A model generated the notes under the pieces. That model was given only the letters and a program-made list of their open reading frames with translations, was not told where the DNA came from and did no database searches. From positions 1 to 45,397 of the forward strand of contig JAFUKI010000158.1 of the NCBI GenBank assembly GCA_017467815.1: DNA of 45,397 nucleotides, given 5' to 3'. Source of the DNA: Clostridia bacterium. Lineage in GTDB: Bacteria; Bacillota; Clostridia; Oscillospirales; CAG-272. A program made the position numbers and the translations under genes. Positions within the stretch are counted from its first letter, which is position 1; each line of letters starts with the position of its first letter. Below, one piece after another: positions 1-8,048 of this stretch.

Positions 1-2
1 GC

Positions 3-560
3 ACGGGAGAAAAGAAAAAAACATTTCTGCGTTCCCTTGCTTTTGTCCTCGGTTTCACAGTGGTATTTACCCTGCTTGGCATATTTGCCGGAACCCTCGG
101 CCGTTTTCTCACCCGTTACCAGACGATCGTAAACATAGTATGCGGCATCATGGTAGTGATTTTCGGTTTAAGTTATCTGGAAATTCTCCGCCTGCCCTTT
201 TTCAGAGGCGTGCAGGGCAACGGAAAACAGATCGCCGGTATTTTCTCAGCCTTTCTGTTCGGCATGATCTATTCTGTGAACCTGACCCCGTGTGTCGGCG
301 CATTTCTCGGTTCCGCTTTGATGCTGGCATCTTCCGCAGGCAGTACCGTAATGGGTATGCTGCTTCTGCTTGCCTATTCCCTGGGACTGGGGATACCCTT
401 TGTGATATCCGCCGTGCTGATCGACAAATTCCGTGATGTATTCGGCTTCATCAAAAAACACTACAGAGTGATCAACATCGTCTGCGGCGTTTTTTTGATT
501 GTAATCGGCATATTGATGATGACTGGTCTGCTTCAGGCAGCACTGTCCGTAATGATGTGA
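3..560 (+). CDS. ccdA: CcdA-type thiol-disulfide transporter, 5' end outside window
   Basis: The frame is open from the first bases of the window, so the N-terminus is missing. The visible part has four or five hydrophobic helices. It contains the segment NLTPCVGAF, which matches the second conserved Pro-Cys helix of the CcdA/DsbD transmembrane family; the partner cysteine helix would lie upstream of the window. CcdA carries reducing equivalents from cytoplasmic thioredoxin across the membrane to extracytoplasmic thiol proteins. The next gene, a TlpA-like thioredoxin 7 bp downstream, is the expected partner. The family call is firm. The specific electron donor is inference, but the third gene of the cassette suggests a ferredoxin-linked source. 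Confidence 0.88.
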   Translation, partial: TGEKKKTFLRSLAFVLGFTVVFTLLGIFAGTLGRFLTRYQTIVNIVCGIMVVIFGLSYLEILRLPFFRGVQGNGKQIAGIFSAFLFGMIYSVNLTPCVGAFLGSALMLASSAGSTVMGMLLLLAYSLGLGIPFVISAVLIDKFRDVFGFIKKHYRVINIVCGVFLIVIGILMMTGLLQAALSVMM

Positions 561-567
561 GGTGCCT

Positions 568-1182
568 ATGAATAAACTGAAATATTTGATTGTACTGGTG
601 ATTTTCGCGGGCGTATTGATTTTTGCTCTGCTTGGCTACCGCTGGCTTTCCGAAAGTTACGTCCCCGTCCATATTCCTCCCACAGCCGGCAATACAGAAG
701 AAACCAGCGAAACTTCCGCAGAATCAGGCGAAACCGCAACCGAACCCCAGCGCACAGGAGAAGAAGTACCGGATTTCACAGTATACGATATGTCCGGCAA
801 TGCGGTAAAACTGTCGGATTTTGCCGGAAAACCGGTGGTACTGAACTTCTGGGCAAGCTGGTGTTCCCCCTGTAAAGCCGAAATGCCCCACTTCGATCAG
901 GCAGCCGCAGAATACGGTGAAGATATCCACTTCCTGATGGTAAATCTGACCGACGGCTACCGGGAGACCGAAGCGTCCATCGCAGCATTCATCGAAAAAA
1001 ATGGCTACACATTCCCCGTATATCTGGATACGACCATGGAAGCCGCCTATAACTTTGGGGTTACTTCCATACCGAAGACCTATTTTCTCTGGGAAGACGG
1101 AACGCTGATGGACGAATATCTGGGAACATTGTCGGAATCCAAACTGAACGGTTACATTGAAAAACTGAAGGGAGAAGAATAA
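568..1182 (+). CDS. Membrane-anchored TlpA/ResA-like thioredoxin
   Basis: A protein of 204 residues. An N-terminal hydrophobic anchor (about residues 5-25) is followed by a Thr/Glu/Ser-rich linker to about residue 60, then a thioredoxin fold with the redox motif WASWCSPCKAEMP. The cis-proline region (TSIPKTYFL) is present near the end. The fold should sit outside the membrane and reduce or repair disulfides, fed by the CcdA protein encoded just upstream. The start at ATG 568 was chosen over GTG 562 because GAGGTG lies directly before it. The gene overlaps the next one by one base (TAATG), which suggests translational coupling. A ResA-like role in cytochrome maturation is less likely because no haem genes are seen. 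Confidence 0.88.
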   Translation: MNKLKYLIVLVIFAGVLIFALLGYRWLSESYVPVHIPPTAGNTEETSETSAESGETATEPQRTGEEVPDFTVYDMSGNAVKLSDFAGKPVVLNFWASWCSPCKAEMPHFDQAAAEYGEDIHFLMVNLTDGYRETEASIAAFIEKNGYTFPVYLDTTMEAAYNFGVTSIPKTYFLWEDGTLMDEYLGTLSESKLNGYIEKLKGEE

Positions 1183-1385
1183 TGGCAAAAATCAAGCTGA
1201 ACCCAGACGCAGAAATGGTCAAAGCCGTAAAGGAAGGATTGGAACGTACCGGCGGCTATTGTCCCTGCAGACTGGCAAGAACAGAAGAAAACAAATGCAT
1301 ATGCAAAGAATTCAGAGAGCAGATGGAAGATCCGGAATTTGAAGGGTTCTGCCATTGTATGCTGTACTACAAAGAAAAAGAATAA
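1182..1385 (+). CDS. Small ferredoxin:thioredoxin reductase catalytic-chain-like protein
   Basis: A 67-residue soluble protein. It carries the three cysteine pairs of the ferredoxin:thioredoxin reductase catalytic family in order: CPC, then CIC nine residues on, then CHC fifteen residues on. In the family these hold a 4Fe-4S cluster next to a redox-active disulfide that takes electrons one at a time from ferredoxin. The spacing differs from the chloroplast form (CPC-X16-CPC-X8-CHC); I recall the shorter first spacing from clostridial and archaeal relatives. The start overlaps the stop of the TlpA-like gene, so the three genes form one cassette. No variable (alpha) chain is visible. Function as a cytoplasmic electron entry point for CcdA/TlpA is inference. 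Confidence 0.78.
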   Translation: MAKIKLNPDAEMVKAVKEGLERTGGYCPCRLARTEENKCICKEFREQMEDPEFEGFCHCMLYYKEKE

Positions 1386-1415
1386 TCCGGATGAAAAGAA
1401 CTGAGGTACATAAAA

Positions 1416-2240
1416 ATGGATAAAAAACCGATACAGGAAGAAGAAAACGAACTGCAGGAATCCAACCGGGCACGAATGATACGTGCCAGATATAAGGATA
1501 CGGAAGAACCGGAACCGGTAATTGTAAAAGGAAAATTCTGGGATAACTTCTGGTATCATCATAAATGGGCTGTCATCCTTGTCGGCGCATTCATCGTCAT
1601 CGGCATTATCCTCGGCATACAGATTGCCGGTAAGGTAAATGTGGACATATACGTCCTGTACGCCGGACCCGATTACATCTCCGTGAACCAGAACGGCAAA
1701 TTCACCGCCGTACTGGAAGAGATTATGGATGACTATGACGAAAGCGGCGATAAGGATGCCGTGCTGAACGATATGGTCTTTATGAGTCAGGCACAGCTCA
1801 ACGAGGTGGAGTCCATAGCAGAAGCAATGAGTGAAGACATCGCTCTGGACAGACAATCCAACGCTCAGACGGAACAGCAGTTCATGTACGAAGTCATGGC
1901 AGGGGATACCTTGCTGTGTATTCTGGCAGAGGACCAGTATAAAATGGTATTGTCCGGCGGCGGATTCACCCCTCTGTCCGAAATTTTCGACGAGATCCCG
2001 GAAGGAGCTGTAGACGAATACGGTATCCGTTTCAGCGAAACCAAATTCTGCGAATTCTACAGCGACGCACAGATCTTTCCGGAAGACGCTGTAATCGCCC
2101 TGCGCCGCATTTCCACCATGAACCAGATCCGTAACAAGAGCAGAATGGAAGAAATGCTGGCGAATCACGAAGACCTGTTCAAAAAGATCGTCCTGTTTGA
2201 ATTCCCGGAAGGATACGTGCCAGCCGGTGATGCAGAATAA
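1416..2240 (+). CDS. Single-pass membrane protein of unknown function
   Basis: A 274-residue protein I do not recognise. Residues 1-45 are charged and predicted cytoplasmic. One strong membrane helix follows (about residues 50-72, WAVILVGAFIVIGIILGIQ), then about 200 residues of acidic, mixed alpha/beta character that would lie outside the cell. There are no cysteine pairs and no repeats. The start has GAGGT about 9 bases upstream. It lies 30 bp after the reductase-like gene on the same strand and so is probably part of the thiol-redox operon. It might be a client or scaffold of that system, but nothing in the sequence shows this. No clear terminator follows. Confidence 0.7.
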   Translation: MDKKPIQEEENELQESNRARMIRARYKDTEEPEPVIVKGKFWDNFWYHHKWAVILVGAFIVIGIILGIQIAGKVNVDIYVLYAGPDYISVNQNGKFTAVLEEIMDDYDESGDKDAVLNDMVFMSQAQLNEVESIAEAMSEDIALDRQSNAQTEQQFMYEVMAGDTLLCILAEDQYKMVLSGGGFTPLSEIFDEIPEGAVDEYGIRFSETKFCEFYSDAQIFPEDAVIALRRISTMNQIRNKSRMEEMLANHEDLFKKIVLFEFPEGYVPAGDAE

Positions 2241-2323
2241 TCAACGGCTGTGTGCAAAAGCGAAAAGTATCTCATCGGCTGAAAATTGCTTATGTAAACC
2301 AAAGCCCAATGTGAGAAAAGTAC

Positions 2324-2352
2324 TTGATTTTTCTGGTGAAATATACTATAAT
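2324..2352 (+). promoter_or_regulatory. Sigma-A promoter for the isomerase/oxidoreductase pair
   Basis: TTGATT and TATAAT are separated by exactly 17 bp, about 80 bp before the isomerase start. The same ACTTGATTTT core recurs in the promoter of the third oxidoreductase gene (6855-6883). Confidence 0.75.
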
Positions 2353-2434
2353 TAAAAAAGCAGCGAAATAATATCCCGTGAATCCTGCTGATGAATCAGA
2401 TTTGAAATTATTTTTTATAATTGGAGGAAATACT

Positions 2435-3259
2435 ATGGCATTACCTATTGCTGTTCAGCTCTATTCCATTCGCGACAGCGTTGAAGCGGATATGGAAGCA
2501 GCTCTGCGCAAAGTAAAAGAAATCGGCTACGACGGTGTGGAACTTGCCGGCATGTTCGACCATTCCCCCGCACAGATCCGTGCATGGTGTGAAGAAATCG
2601 GTCTGGTGCCGATCTCCGCACACGTACCGCTGGTTGACATGATTGCCGACCCCGACGGCATTATGAAGGCATACGCCGAAGTCGGCTGCAAGTACATTGT
2701 TGTACCTTATGTAACCGAAGAACGCCGTCCCGGTGCAGAACAGTTTGCAAAGACCATCGAAGAAATTACCATGGTAGGCAAAAAGGCACGCGAATACGGC
2801 CTGACTCTGCTGTATCACAACCACGACTTTGAATTCGTAAAGGTTGACGGCGAAATCGGTCTTGATGTTCTGTACAGCAAAGTTCCCGCAGAATATCTGC
2901 AGACACAGATCGACACCTGCTGGGTTAACATCGGCGGCGAAGTACCGGCTGACTACGTACGCAAGTACACCGGCAGAGCTCCCGTTGTTCATCTGAAGGA
3001 CTTCAATATCGACGGTAAGCTTCCCAAGCATCTGTACGCACTGATCGGTCTGGATGACGATGAAGAACAGGAAGAATCTTCCAGCTTCGAATTCCGTCCC
3101 GTAGGTCACGGTATGCAGGATATGCCCGCTATTCTGGAAGCATCCGTTGCTGCAGGCGCAGGCTGGGTAGTAGTGGAACAGGACGAACCTTCCATGAACC
3201 TCTCCAGAATGGAATGCATCACCAAGTCCCGCGAATATCTCAAGACCCTGGGCTGGTAA
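2435..3259 (+). CDS. Sugar phosphate isomerase/epimerase-like TIM-barrel protein
   Basis: A 274-residue protein of the AP-endonuclease-2/xylose-isomerase-like superfamily. The metal-site signature residues appear in order: LLYHNHDFE near residue 125, QIDTCWV near 160, VHLKDF near 187 and VVEQDE near 245. The family includes IolE dehydratase, sugar epimerases and the DgpC-type lyases of glycoside cleavage. The start was placed at ATG 2435 because GGAGGAAAT precedes it; an upstream GTG at 2378 in frame has no such site. It shares a promoter with the oxidoreductase 78 bp downstream. Isomerase-oxidoreductase pairs of this kind act on sugars or inositols; the substrate here cannot be read from sequence. 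Confidence 0.85.
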   Translation: MALPIAVQLYSIRDSVEADMEAALRKVKEIGYDGVELAGMFDHSPAQIRAWCEEIGLVPISAHVPLVDMIADPDGIMKAYAEVGCKYIVVPYVTEERRPGAEQFAKTIEEITMVGKKAREYGLTLLYHNHDFEFVKVDGEIGLDVLYSKVPAEYLQTQIDTCWVNIGGEVPADYVRKYTGRAPVVHLKDFNIDGKLPKHLYALIGLDDDEEQEESSSFEFRPVGHGMQDMPAILEASVAAGAGWVVVEQDEPSMNLSRMECITKSREYLKTLGW

Positions 3260-3337
3260 TCGTAAATAACTGAATCTATTATACACCGCAGAAAATACGG
3301 TGTAAGGATAAATATTTTCTGAAAGGCGGAAATAAAA

Positions 3338-4417
3338 ATGGCAGAAAAGAAAAAGTTCAAGATTGGTATCATCGGTACCGGTTGGATCGCAGAATCTCAC
3401 ACAGAAGCATATCTGAGATGCGATGATGTTGAGATCGTTGCAGCTGCAGACCTTATCCCCGGTAAGGCAGAAGCATTCATGAAGAGATACGGCGTAGAAG
3501 GCGTACACTTCTATAAGGATCACAAGGAACTGATCGACAACGAACCCGATCTGGACGGTGTTTCCATTTGTACATACAATACCCAGCACGCCGGTCCTGC
3601 TATCTACTGCATGGAACACAACATTCCCGTACTGCTGGAAAAGCCCTTCTGCGTAACCCAGGAAGAAGCTGAAGCAGTAATCGAAGCAGAAAAGAAGTCC
3701 GAAGCATTCATTACCCACGGCTTCCAGCCCCGTTTCGACCCCAATATGCAGATGATCAAGAAGATCGTTGAATCCGGTGCTCTGGGTAAGGTTTATTACA
3801 TCCAGACCGGTGGCGGACGTCGCCGCGGTATTCCGGGCTCCACATTCATCGAAAAGTCCACCGGCGGTATCGGTGCTCTCGGTGATATCGGATGCTACTC
3901 CCTCGACATGGTTCTGAACGCAATCGGTTATCCGAAGCCGCTGACCGTTTCCGGTTACGCTTCCGATTACTTTGGAAAGAACCCCAAGTATTTCGGGGAC
4001 GCTAAACGATTCTCCGTTGACGACTTTGCAGCAGCATTTGTACGTCTGGAAGGCGATATTATTCTGGACTTCCGTATTTCCTGGGCAATGCACGCAGATA
4101 CCCCCGGTGATACCATCATTTTCGGTACCGAAGGTGCGCTCCGTATTCCTTCCACTAACTGTTGGAATGGCTCCATCGGTGGTCCCATGACTCTGTATCA
4201 CGACATCGCAGGTATGCAATTTGATACGGTAATTCCCGAAATCAAAAGCAATGTAAACCTGTGGGACAGGAAGATCCGTTCCTTCTTGAATGCCATCGAA
4301 AAGGGCGGTCCGGCTCCGATTCCTTCTTCCCAGATTCTGTACAACCAGGCAATCATCGACGGTATCAACAGATCCAACGAATGCGGTCACGAAATCGAAC
4401 TCAAGTTTGCTGACTGA
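3338..4417 (+). CDS. Gfo/Idh/MocA-family NAD(P)-dependent oxidoreductase (copy A)
   Basis: A 359-residue protein. It has an N-terminal Rossmann fold (GIIGTGWIA, residues 9-17), the family EKPF motif near residue 107 and a C-terminal dehydrogenase half. At the catalytic position the usual Gly-x-His-x-x-Asp is replaced by GCYSLD, so a tyrosine stands where most members have histidine, as in glucose-fructose oxidoreductase and dihydrodiol dehydrogenase. It follows the TIM-barrel isomerase with a good ribosome site (AAAGGCGG) and ends at a stem-loop terminator. It is closely similar to the two copies downstream through the middle and C-terminal parts and more divergent in residues 1-120. Expected role: oxidation or reduction of a sugar hydroxyl; the substrate is unknown. 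Confidence 0.9.
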   Translation: MAEKKKFKIGIIGTGWIAESHTEAYLRCDDVEIVAAADLIPGKAEAFMKRYGVEGVHFYKDHKELIDNEPDLDGVSICTYNTQHAGPAIYCMEHNIPVLLEKPFCVTQEEAEAVIEAEKKSEAFITHGFQPRFDPNMQMIKKIVESGALGKVYYIQTGGGRRRGIPGSTFIEKSTGGIGALGDIGCYSLDMVLNAIGYPKPLTVSGYASDYFGKNPKYFGDAKRFSVDDFAAAFVRLEGDIILDFRISWAMHADTPGDTIIFGTEGALRIPSTNCWNGSIGGPMTLYHDIAGMQFDTVIPEIKSNVNLWDRKIRSFLNAIEKGGPAPIPSSQILYNQAIIDGINRSNECGHEIELKFAD

Positions 4418-4430
4418 GTTATACTGTAAC

Positions 4431-4460
4431 AAAAAGTCCTCATGTAAATGGGGACTTTTT
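4431..4460 (+). terminator. Rho-independent terminator after oxidoreductase copy A
   Basis: A 9-bp perfect stem (AAAAAGTCC with GGACTTTTT) ends in a run of T. It separates copy A from the promoter of copy B. Confidence 0.8.
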
Positions 4461-4483
4461 GATGTGTTATTGATATTTTACAC

Positions 4484-4512
4484 TTGACAAAGCGGCTTGA
4501 ATAACATATAAT
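4484..4512 (+). promoter_or_regulatory. Sigma-A promoter for oxidoreductase copy B
   Basis: Consensus TTGACA, 17 bp, TATAAT. It lies directly after the terminator of copy A, so copy B is expressed on its own with a 5' leader of about 65 bases. Confidence 0.85.
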
Positions 4513-4584
4513 TAAGTAGAAGACGAATGATTGCCCGTCAATGCAGGTCGTTCAAAATTTTTTTGTAAGAAAGGAAAAATAATT

Positions 4585-5655
4585 ATGAAAAAATTCAAAA
4601 TCGGTATCATCGGTACCGGCGGCATCGCCAACGCACACGTGGGTGCATATAAAAATTGCCCCGATGTTGAAATCATAGCAGCCGCAGAATTGATCCCCGG
4701 TAAGGCAGAAGCGTTTATGGAAAAGAACGAAATTGCAGGTGTCCGCTTCTACCAGGATTATAAAGAAATGATCGACAAGGAAACCGAACTGGACGGTGTT
4801 TCCATCTGTACATACAATACCGAACACGCCGGTCCCGCCATTTATTGTCTGGAACACGATGTTCCCGTATTGCTGGAAAAACCTTTTACCGTAACACTGG
4901 AAGAAGCAGAAGCCGTATGCGCAGCCGAAGCCAAGTCCAAGGCATTTATCACCCTCGGCTTCCAGCCCCGCTTTGACGCCAATATGCAGATGATCAAGAA
5001 GATCGTGGAATCCGGAACACTGGGTAAGGTTTACTATATCCAGACCGGCGGCGGACGCAGACGCGGTATTCCGGGCAGAACTTTTGTAGAAAAGTCCACC
5101 GGCGGTATCGGCGCACTGGGTGATATCGGATGTTATTCCCTGGACATGGTACTCAATGCCCTCGGTTATCCGAAGCCGCTGACCGTATCCGGCTATACCT
5201 CCGATTTCTTCGGTAAGGATCCCAAGTACAACTGGGATTACAAGCGCTTCTCCGTAGACGATTTTGCCGCAGCATTCATCCGTCTGGAAGGGGATATCAT
5301 CCTGGACTTCCGTATTTCCTGGGCAATGCACGCAGATACCCCCGGCGATACCATTATCTTCGGTACCGAAGGCGCACTGCGTATTCCTTCCACAGACTGC
5401 TGGAACGGAAGCGTAGGCGGTCCCATGACCCTGTATCACGACATTGCCGGTATGCAGTTTGACACGAAGATTCCGCTGAAGGAAAACAGTGCTTCTTTGT
5501 GGGATCAAAAGATCCGTTCTTTCCTGAACGCCATCGAGAAGGGCGGTCCGGCACCTGTACCTTCTTCCCAGATCCTGTACAACCAGGCGATCATCGACGG
5601 TATCGTAAAGTCTGCCGAATGCGGACACGAAATCGAAATCAAGTTTGCTGAATAA
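4585..5655 (+). CDS. Gfo/Idh/MocA-family oxidoreductase (copy B)
   Basis: A 356-residue paralogue of copy A. The Rossmann motif GIIGTGGIA starts at residue 6; EKPF and the GDIGCYSLDM catalytic segment are intact, again with tyrosine in the histidine position. The start at ATG 4585 is preceded by AAGAAAGG; the frame extends upstream to a start at 4531 with no ribosome site, so the shorter form is preferred. Differences from copies A and C cluster in the N-terminal third and around residues 205-215 and 285-300, regions that in this family line the cofactor and substrate pocket. It has its own promoter. Expected to act on a related but perhaps different sugar substrate. Confidence 0.9.
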   Translation: MKKFKIGIIGTGGIANAHVGAYKNCPDVEIIAAAELIPGKAEAFMEKNEIAGVRFYQDYKEMIDKETELDGVSICTYNTEHAGPAIYCLEHDVPVLLEKPFTVTLEEAEAVCAAEAKSKAFITLGFQPRFDANMQMIKKIVESGTLGKVYYIQTGGGRRRGIPGRTFVEKSTGGIGALGDIGCYSLDMVLNALGYPKPLTVSGYTSDFFGKDPKYNWDYKRFSVDDFAAAFIRLEGDIILDFRISWAMHADTPGDTIIFGTEGALRIPSTDCWNGSVGGPMTLYHDIAGMQFDTKIPLKENSASLWDQKIRSFLNAIEKGGPAPVPSSQILYNQAIIDGIVKSAECGHEIEIKFAE

Positions 5656-5787
5656 ATCTTCACCTGGAAATGTCTGCGTCAGAGCAGGTTAATATCCGTA
5701 AACATCAGGGTAGTGAATTGTTGCCCGGAAATAAATAATATTGGATAAAACAAGCGACGACAGATACCCATCTTACACGAAAAATAC

Positions 5788-5823
5788 AAAGGCACTTGTG
5801 GAATTTCTGCACAAGTGCCTTTT
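5788..5823. terminator. Two-way terminator between oxidoreductase copy B and XRE gene
   Basis: A 13-bp perfect stem (AAAGGCACTTGTG and its complement) with a 9-base loop, bordered by A- and T-rich ends. It lies between convergent genes and can serve both. The rest of the 196-bp gap shows nothing further. Confidence 0.75.
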
Positions 5824-5851
5824 GATCTGTTTACGTGAAAAACGAAACAAA

Positions 5852-6664
5852 TCATTCAGCCAGCAACATTTCGATTTCCTTTCTTTGCTCCTGTGTATAC
5901 CCATAAACGGTATCCCGGAACCATTTTTCTTCAACGAAATCCTCCGCAAAAGCATCCATTACTTTCAGCGCAATTTTAAACTGTGAAACAGCTTTTTCCG
6001 TTTCCCCGTTTTCTTTCAAATGTTTACCTATAACAATCAGCATATCAATCAAATCTTCAGCAGAAAGGTTCTTTTGCTTCTGTGCTGCCTCATAACTATC
6101 CGCTCCGTCCAACAGGGATGCCATAAGTTCCAACTTTGTGAAATAGATTTCGGGAATGATCTCAAGCGTTGGTTTTATCAAATCCCTGTGACCGTTTTCC
6201 TTATAACACGAAGCAAGAATACGGCAAGCATCATATTTCACAGAATCGTCCTTCGCAGACTCAATAAGTGTTTTGCAAAGAGTAATGACTTCGTCTGCTC
6301 TGGTTTGATAATCCAAAGTGTAAAGCAGATTGTTCAGGATAATATCGTTTCCCGGAAATCTCTGTAAACCGTCACGTAAAACGGCTTCCGATTTTGCCGC
6401 ATCGGTAAAGCGATATTTATATGCTTCCAGGCAGATAGCCTCAACTTGTTTTTCCGTCTCAAACAGATTAAAATCGAAAAGCTCGTCCGTGGAAACACCG
6501 AAAAAGGAAGCAATCGCGGGAATCATAGTTACATCCGGCGTTGTGTTTCCATTTTCCCATTTTGAAACGGCCTGAAAGGATACGCCGAGATAGCCTGCGA
6601 AAACTTCCTGTGATATATTCTTCTGCTTCCTTAATGATTTGATTTTTTCTCCCAGTTTAATCAT
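5852..6664 (-). CDS. XRE-family regulator with helical repeat C-terminus
   Basis: A 270-residue protein. Residues 1-65 are a lambda-repressor-type helix-turn-helix (KISQEV-like start, VSFQAVSKWENG recognition region). The rest is helical with a tetratricopeptide-like pattern, seen in Firmicutes regulators that sense small peptides or metabolites. The start is ATG 6664, five bases after GGAGG; a TTG four codons upstream overlaps that ribosome site and is unlikely. The gene sits inside the oxidoreductase cluster on the opposite strand and fires divergently from copy C, so it may control copies B and C. That link is inference from position only. Confidence 0.82.
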   Translation of the reverse strand: MIKLGEKIKSLRKQKNISQEVFAGYLGVSFQAVSKWENGNTTPDVTMIPAIASFFGVSTDELFDFNLFETEKQVEAICLEAYKYRFTDAAKSEAVLRDGLQRFPGNDIILNNLLYTLDYQTRADEVITLCKTLIESAKDDSVKYDACRILASCYKENGHRDLIKPTLEIIPEIYFTKLELMASLLDGADSYEAAQKQKNLSAEDLIDMLIVIGKHLKENGETEKAVSQFKIALKVMDAFAEDFVEEKWFRDTVYGYTQEQRKEIEMLLAE

Positions 6665-6706
6665 GATAACCTCCAAATTATTGGGACCAGCGCCTATCCT
6701 GATACT

Positions 6707-6734
6707 ATTATAACATATTGGAATATAAAAGCAA
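6707..6734 (-). promoter_or_regulatory. Promoter of the XRE gene
   Basis: On the minus strand TTGCTT, 16 bp, TATAAT, about 40 bp before the start codon. The 285-bp divergent gap holds this and the promoter of oxidoreductase copy C; no further gene is seen in it. Confidence 0.65.
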
Positions 6735-6854
6735 TAACGTATTTTGAGAGAAATATTCTAACTGCAGTTGAATTTGCGAGTGGAAATTCAGCATACCGAT
6801 TTTATTGAATATGAAAAGTATGTGTAAATAAATACCCAAAATCCTCAAATATAC

Positions 6855-6883
6855 TTGATTTTCACCAATCATTAGAGTATAAT
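6855..6883 (+). promoter_or_regulatory. Sigma-A promoter for oxidoreductase copy C
   Basis: TTGATT, 17 bp, TATAAT, with the same ACTTGATTTT start as the promoter at 2324-2352. This suggests the two were copied together or share control. Confidence 0.75.
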
Positions 6884-6949
6884 GTAAACACAAACAGAAT
6901 CCAATCGCTCGTGAATGGCGAAATACAGAAACGAAAGGCGGTCAGTAAA

Positions 6950-8032
6950 ATGACAGAAAAGAAGAAATTCAAAATAGGCGTAATCGGTGTCGGCGGTATT
7001 GCACATTGCCACATCGAATGTTACAGCAGATGTCCCGATGTTGAAATTATCGCCGCAGCCGAACTTGTGCCCGGCAGAGCGGAAGAAGTAATGGAAACCT
7101 ACGGCTTCAAGGGTGTTCATTTCTATCAGGATTATAAAGAAATGATCGACAAAGAGACCGAACTGGACGGCGTTTCCATCTGTACATACAATACACAGCA
7201 CGCAGAACCCGCTATTTACTGTATGGAACACGATGTTCCCGTACTGCTGGAAAAACCCTTCAGCGTAACCCTGGAAGAAGCAGAAGAAGTTTGCAGAGCC
7301 GAAGCCAAGTCCAAAGCATTCATCTCCCTCGGCTTCCAGCCCCGTTTTGACCCCAATATGCAGATGATCAAGAAGATCGTGGAATCCGGCACACTGGGTA
7401 AGATTTATTACATCCAGACCGGTGGTGGTCGCCGCCGCGGTATTCCGGGTAAAACGTTTATCGAAAAATCCACCGGCGGTATCGGTGCCATCGGTGATAT
7501 CGGATGCTACTCCCTGGATATGATCATGAACGCCTTGGGACATCCGAAGCCGCTGACCGTTACCGGTTACACTTCCGATTATTTCGGCACCAATCCCAAA
7601 TATAACGGCAAAGATGCAGAACGCTTCAACGTGGACGATTTCGCCGCAGGCTTCATCCGTCTGGAAGGCGACATCATTCTGGACTTCCGTATTTCCTGGG
7701 CAATGCACGCAGATACCCCCGGCGACACCATCATCTTCGGTACCGAAGGTGCACTGCGTATTCCTTCCACACAGTGCTGGAACGGAAGTGTGGGCGGCGC
7801 AATGACCCTGTACCACGACATTGCCGGTGTGCAGTTTGATACTAAAATTCCGCTGATCGAGTCCAAGGAATATCTGTGGGATAAGAAGATCCGTTCCTTC
7901 CTGAACGCCATCGAAAAAGGCGGTCCGTCCCCCGTTCCCACTTCCCAGATCCTGTACAACCAGGCGATCATCGACGGTATCGTAAAGTCCGCCGAATGCG
8001 GTCACGAGGTCGAAGTCAAGTTCGCCGACTGA
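6950..8032 (+). CDS. Gfo/Idh/MocA-family oxidoreductase (copy C)
   Basis: A 360-residue third paralogue. Motifs as in copies A and B: GVIGVGGIA Rossmann loop, EKPF, GDIGCYSLDM with tyrosine at the catalytic position. The start is ATG 6950, after GAAAGGCGG; an upstream GTG at 6911 in frame is not supported. A stretch of over 40 bases around 7679-7722 is identical in all three copies even at third codon positions, which points to recent duplication or gene conversion rather than to protein constraint alone. It has its own promoter and terminator, so the three copies can be expressed independently. Confidence 0.9.
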   Translation: MTEKKKFKIGVIGVGGIAHCHIECYSRCPDVEIIAAAELVPGRAEEVMETYGFKGVHFYQDYKEMIDKETELDGVSICTYNTQHAEPAIYCMEHDVPVLLEKPFSVTLEEAEEVCRAEAKSKAFISLGFQPRFDPNMQMIKKIVESGTLGKIYYIQTGGGRRRGIPGKTFIEKSTGGIGAIGDIGCYSLDMIMNALGHPKPLTVTGYTSDYFGTNPKYNGKDAERFNVDDFAAGFIRLEGDIILDFRISWAMHADTPGDTIIFGTEGALRIPSTQCWNGSVGGAMTLYHDIAGVQFDTKIPLIESKEYLWDKKIRSFLNAIEKGGPSPVPTSQILYNQAIIDGIVKSAECGHEVEVKFAD

Positions 8033-8048
8033 TTCCGATAAGCTGAAA

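Noticed and set aside
2441..4432. Open frame of 663 codons on the minus strand across the isomerase and copy A
   Set aside because: It runs antisense to two well-supported genes and has no motif; the oxidoreductase copies all throw similar antisense frames because of their codon use.
5741..5986. Open frame of 81 codons after copy B
   Set aside because: It passes through the two-way terminator and into the antisense strand of the XRE gene, with no ribosome site.
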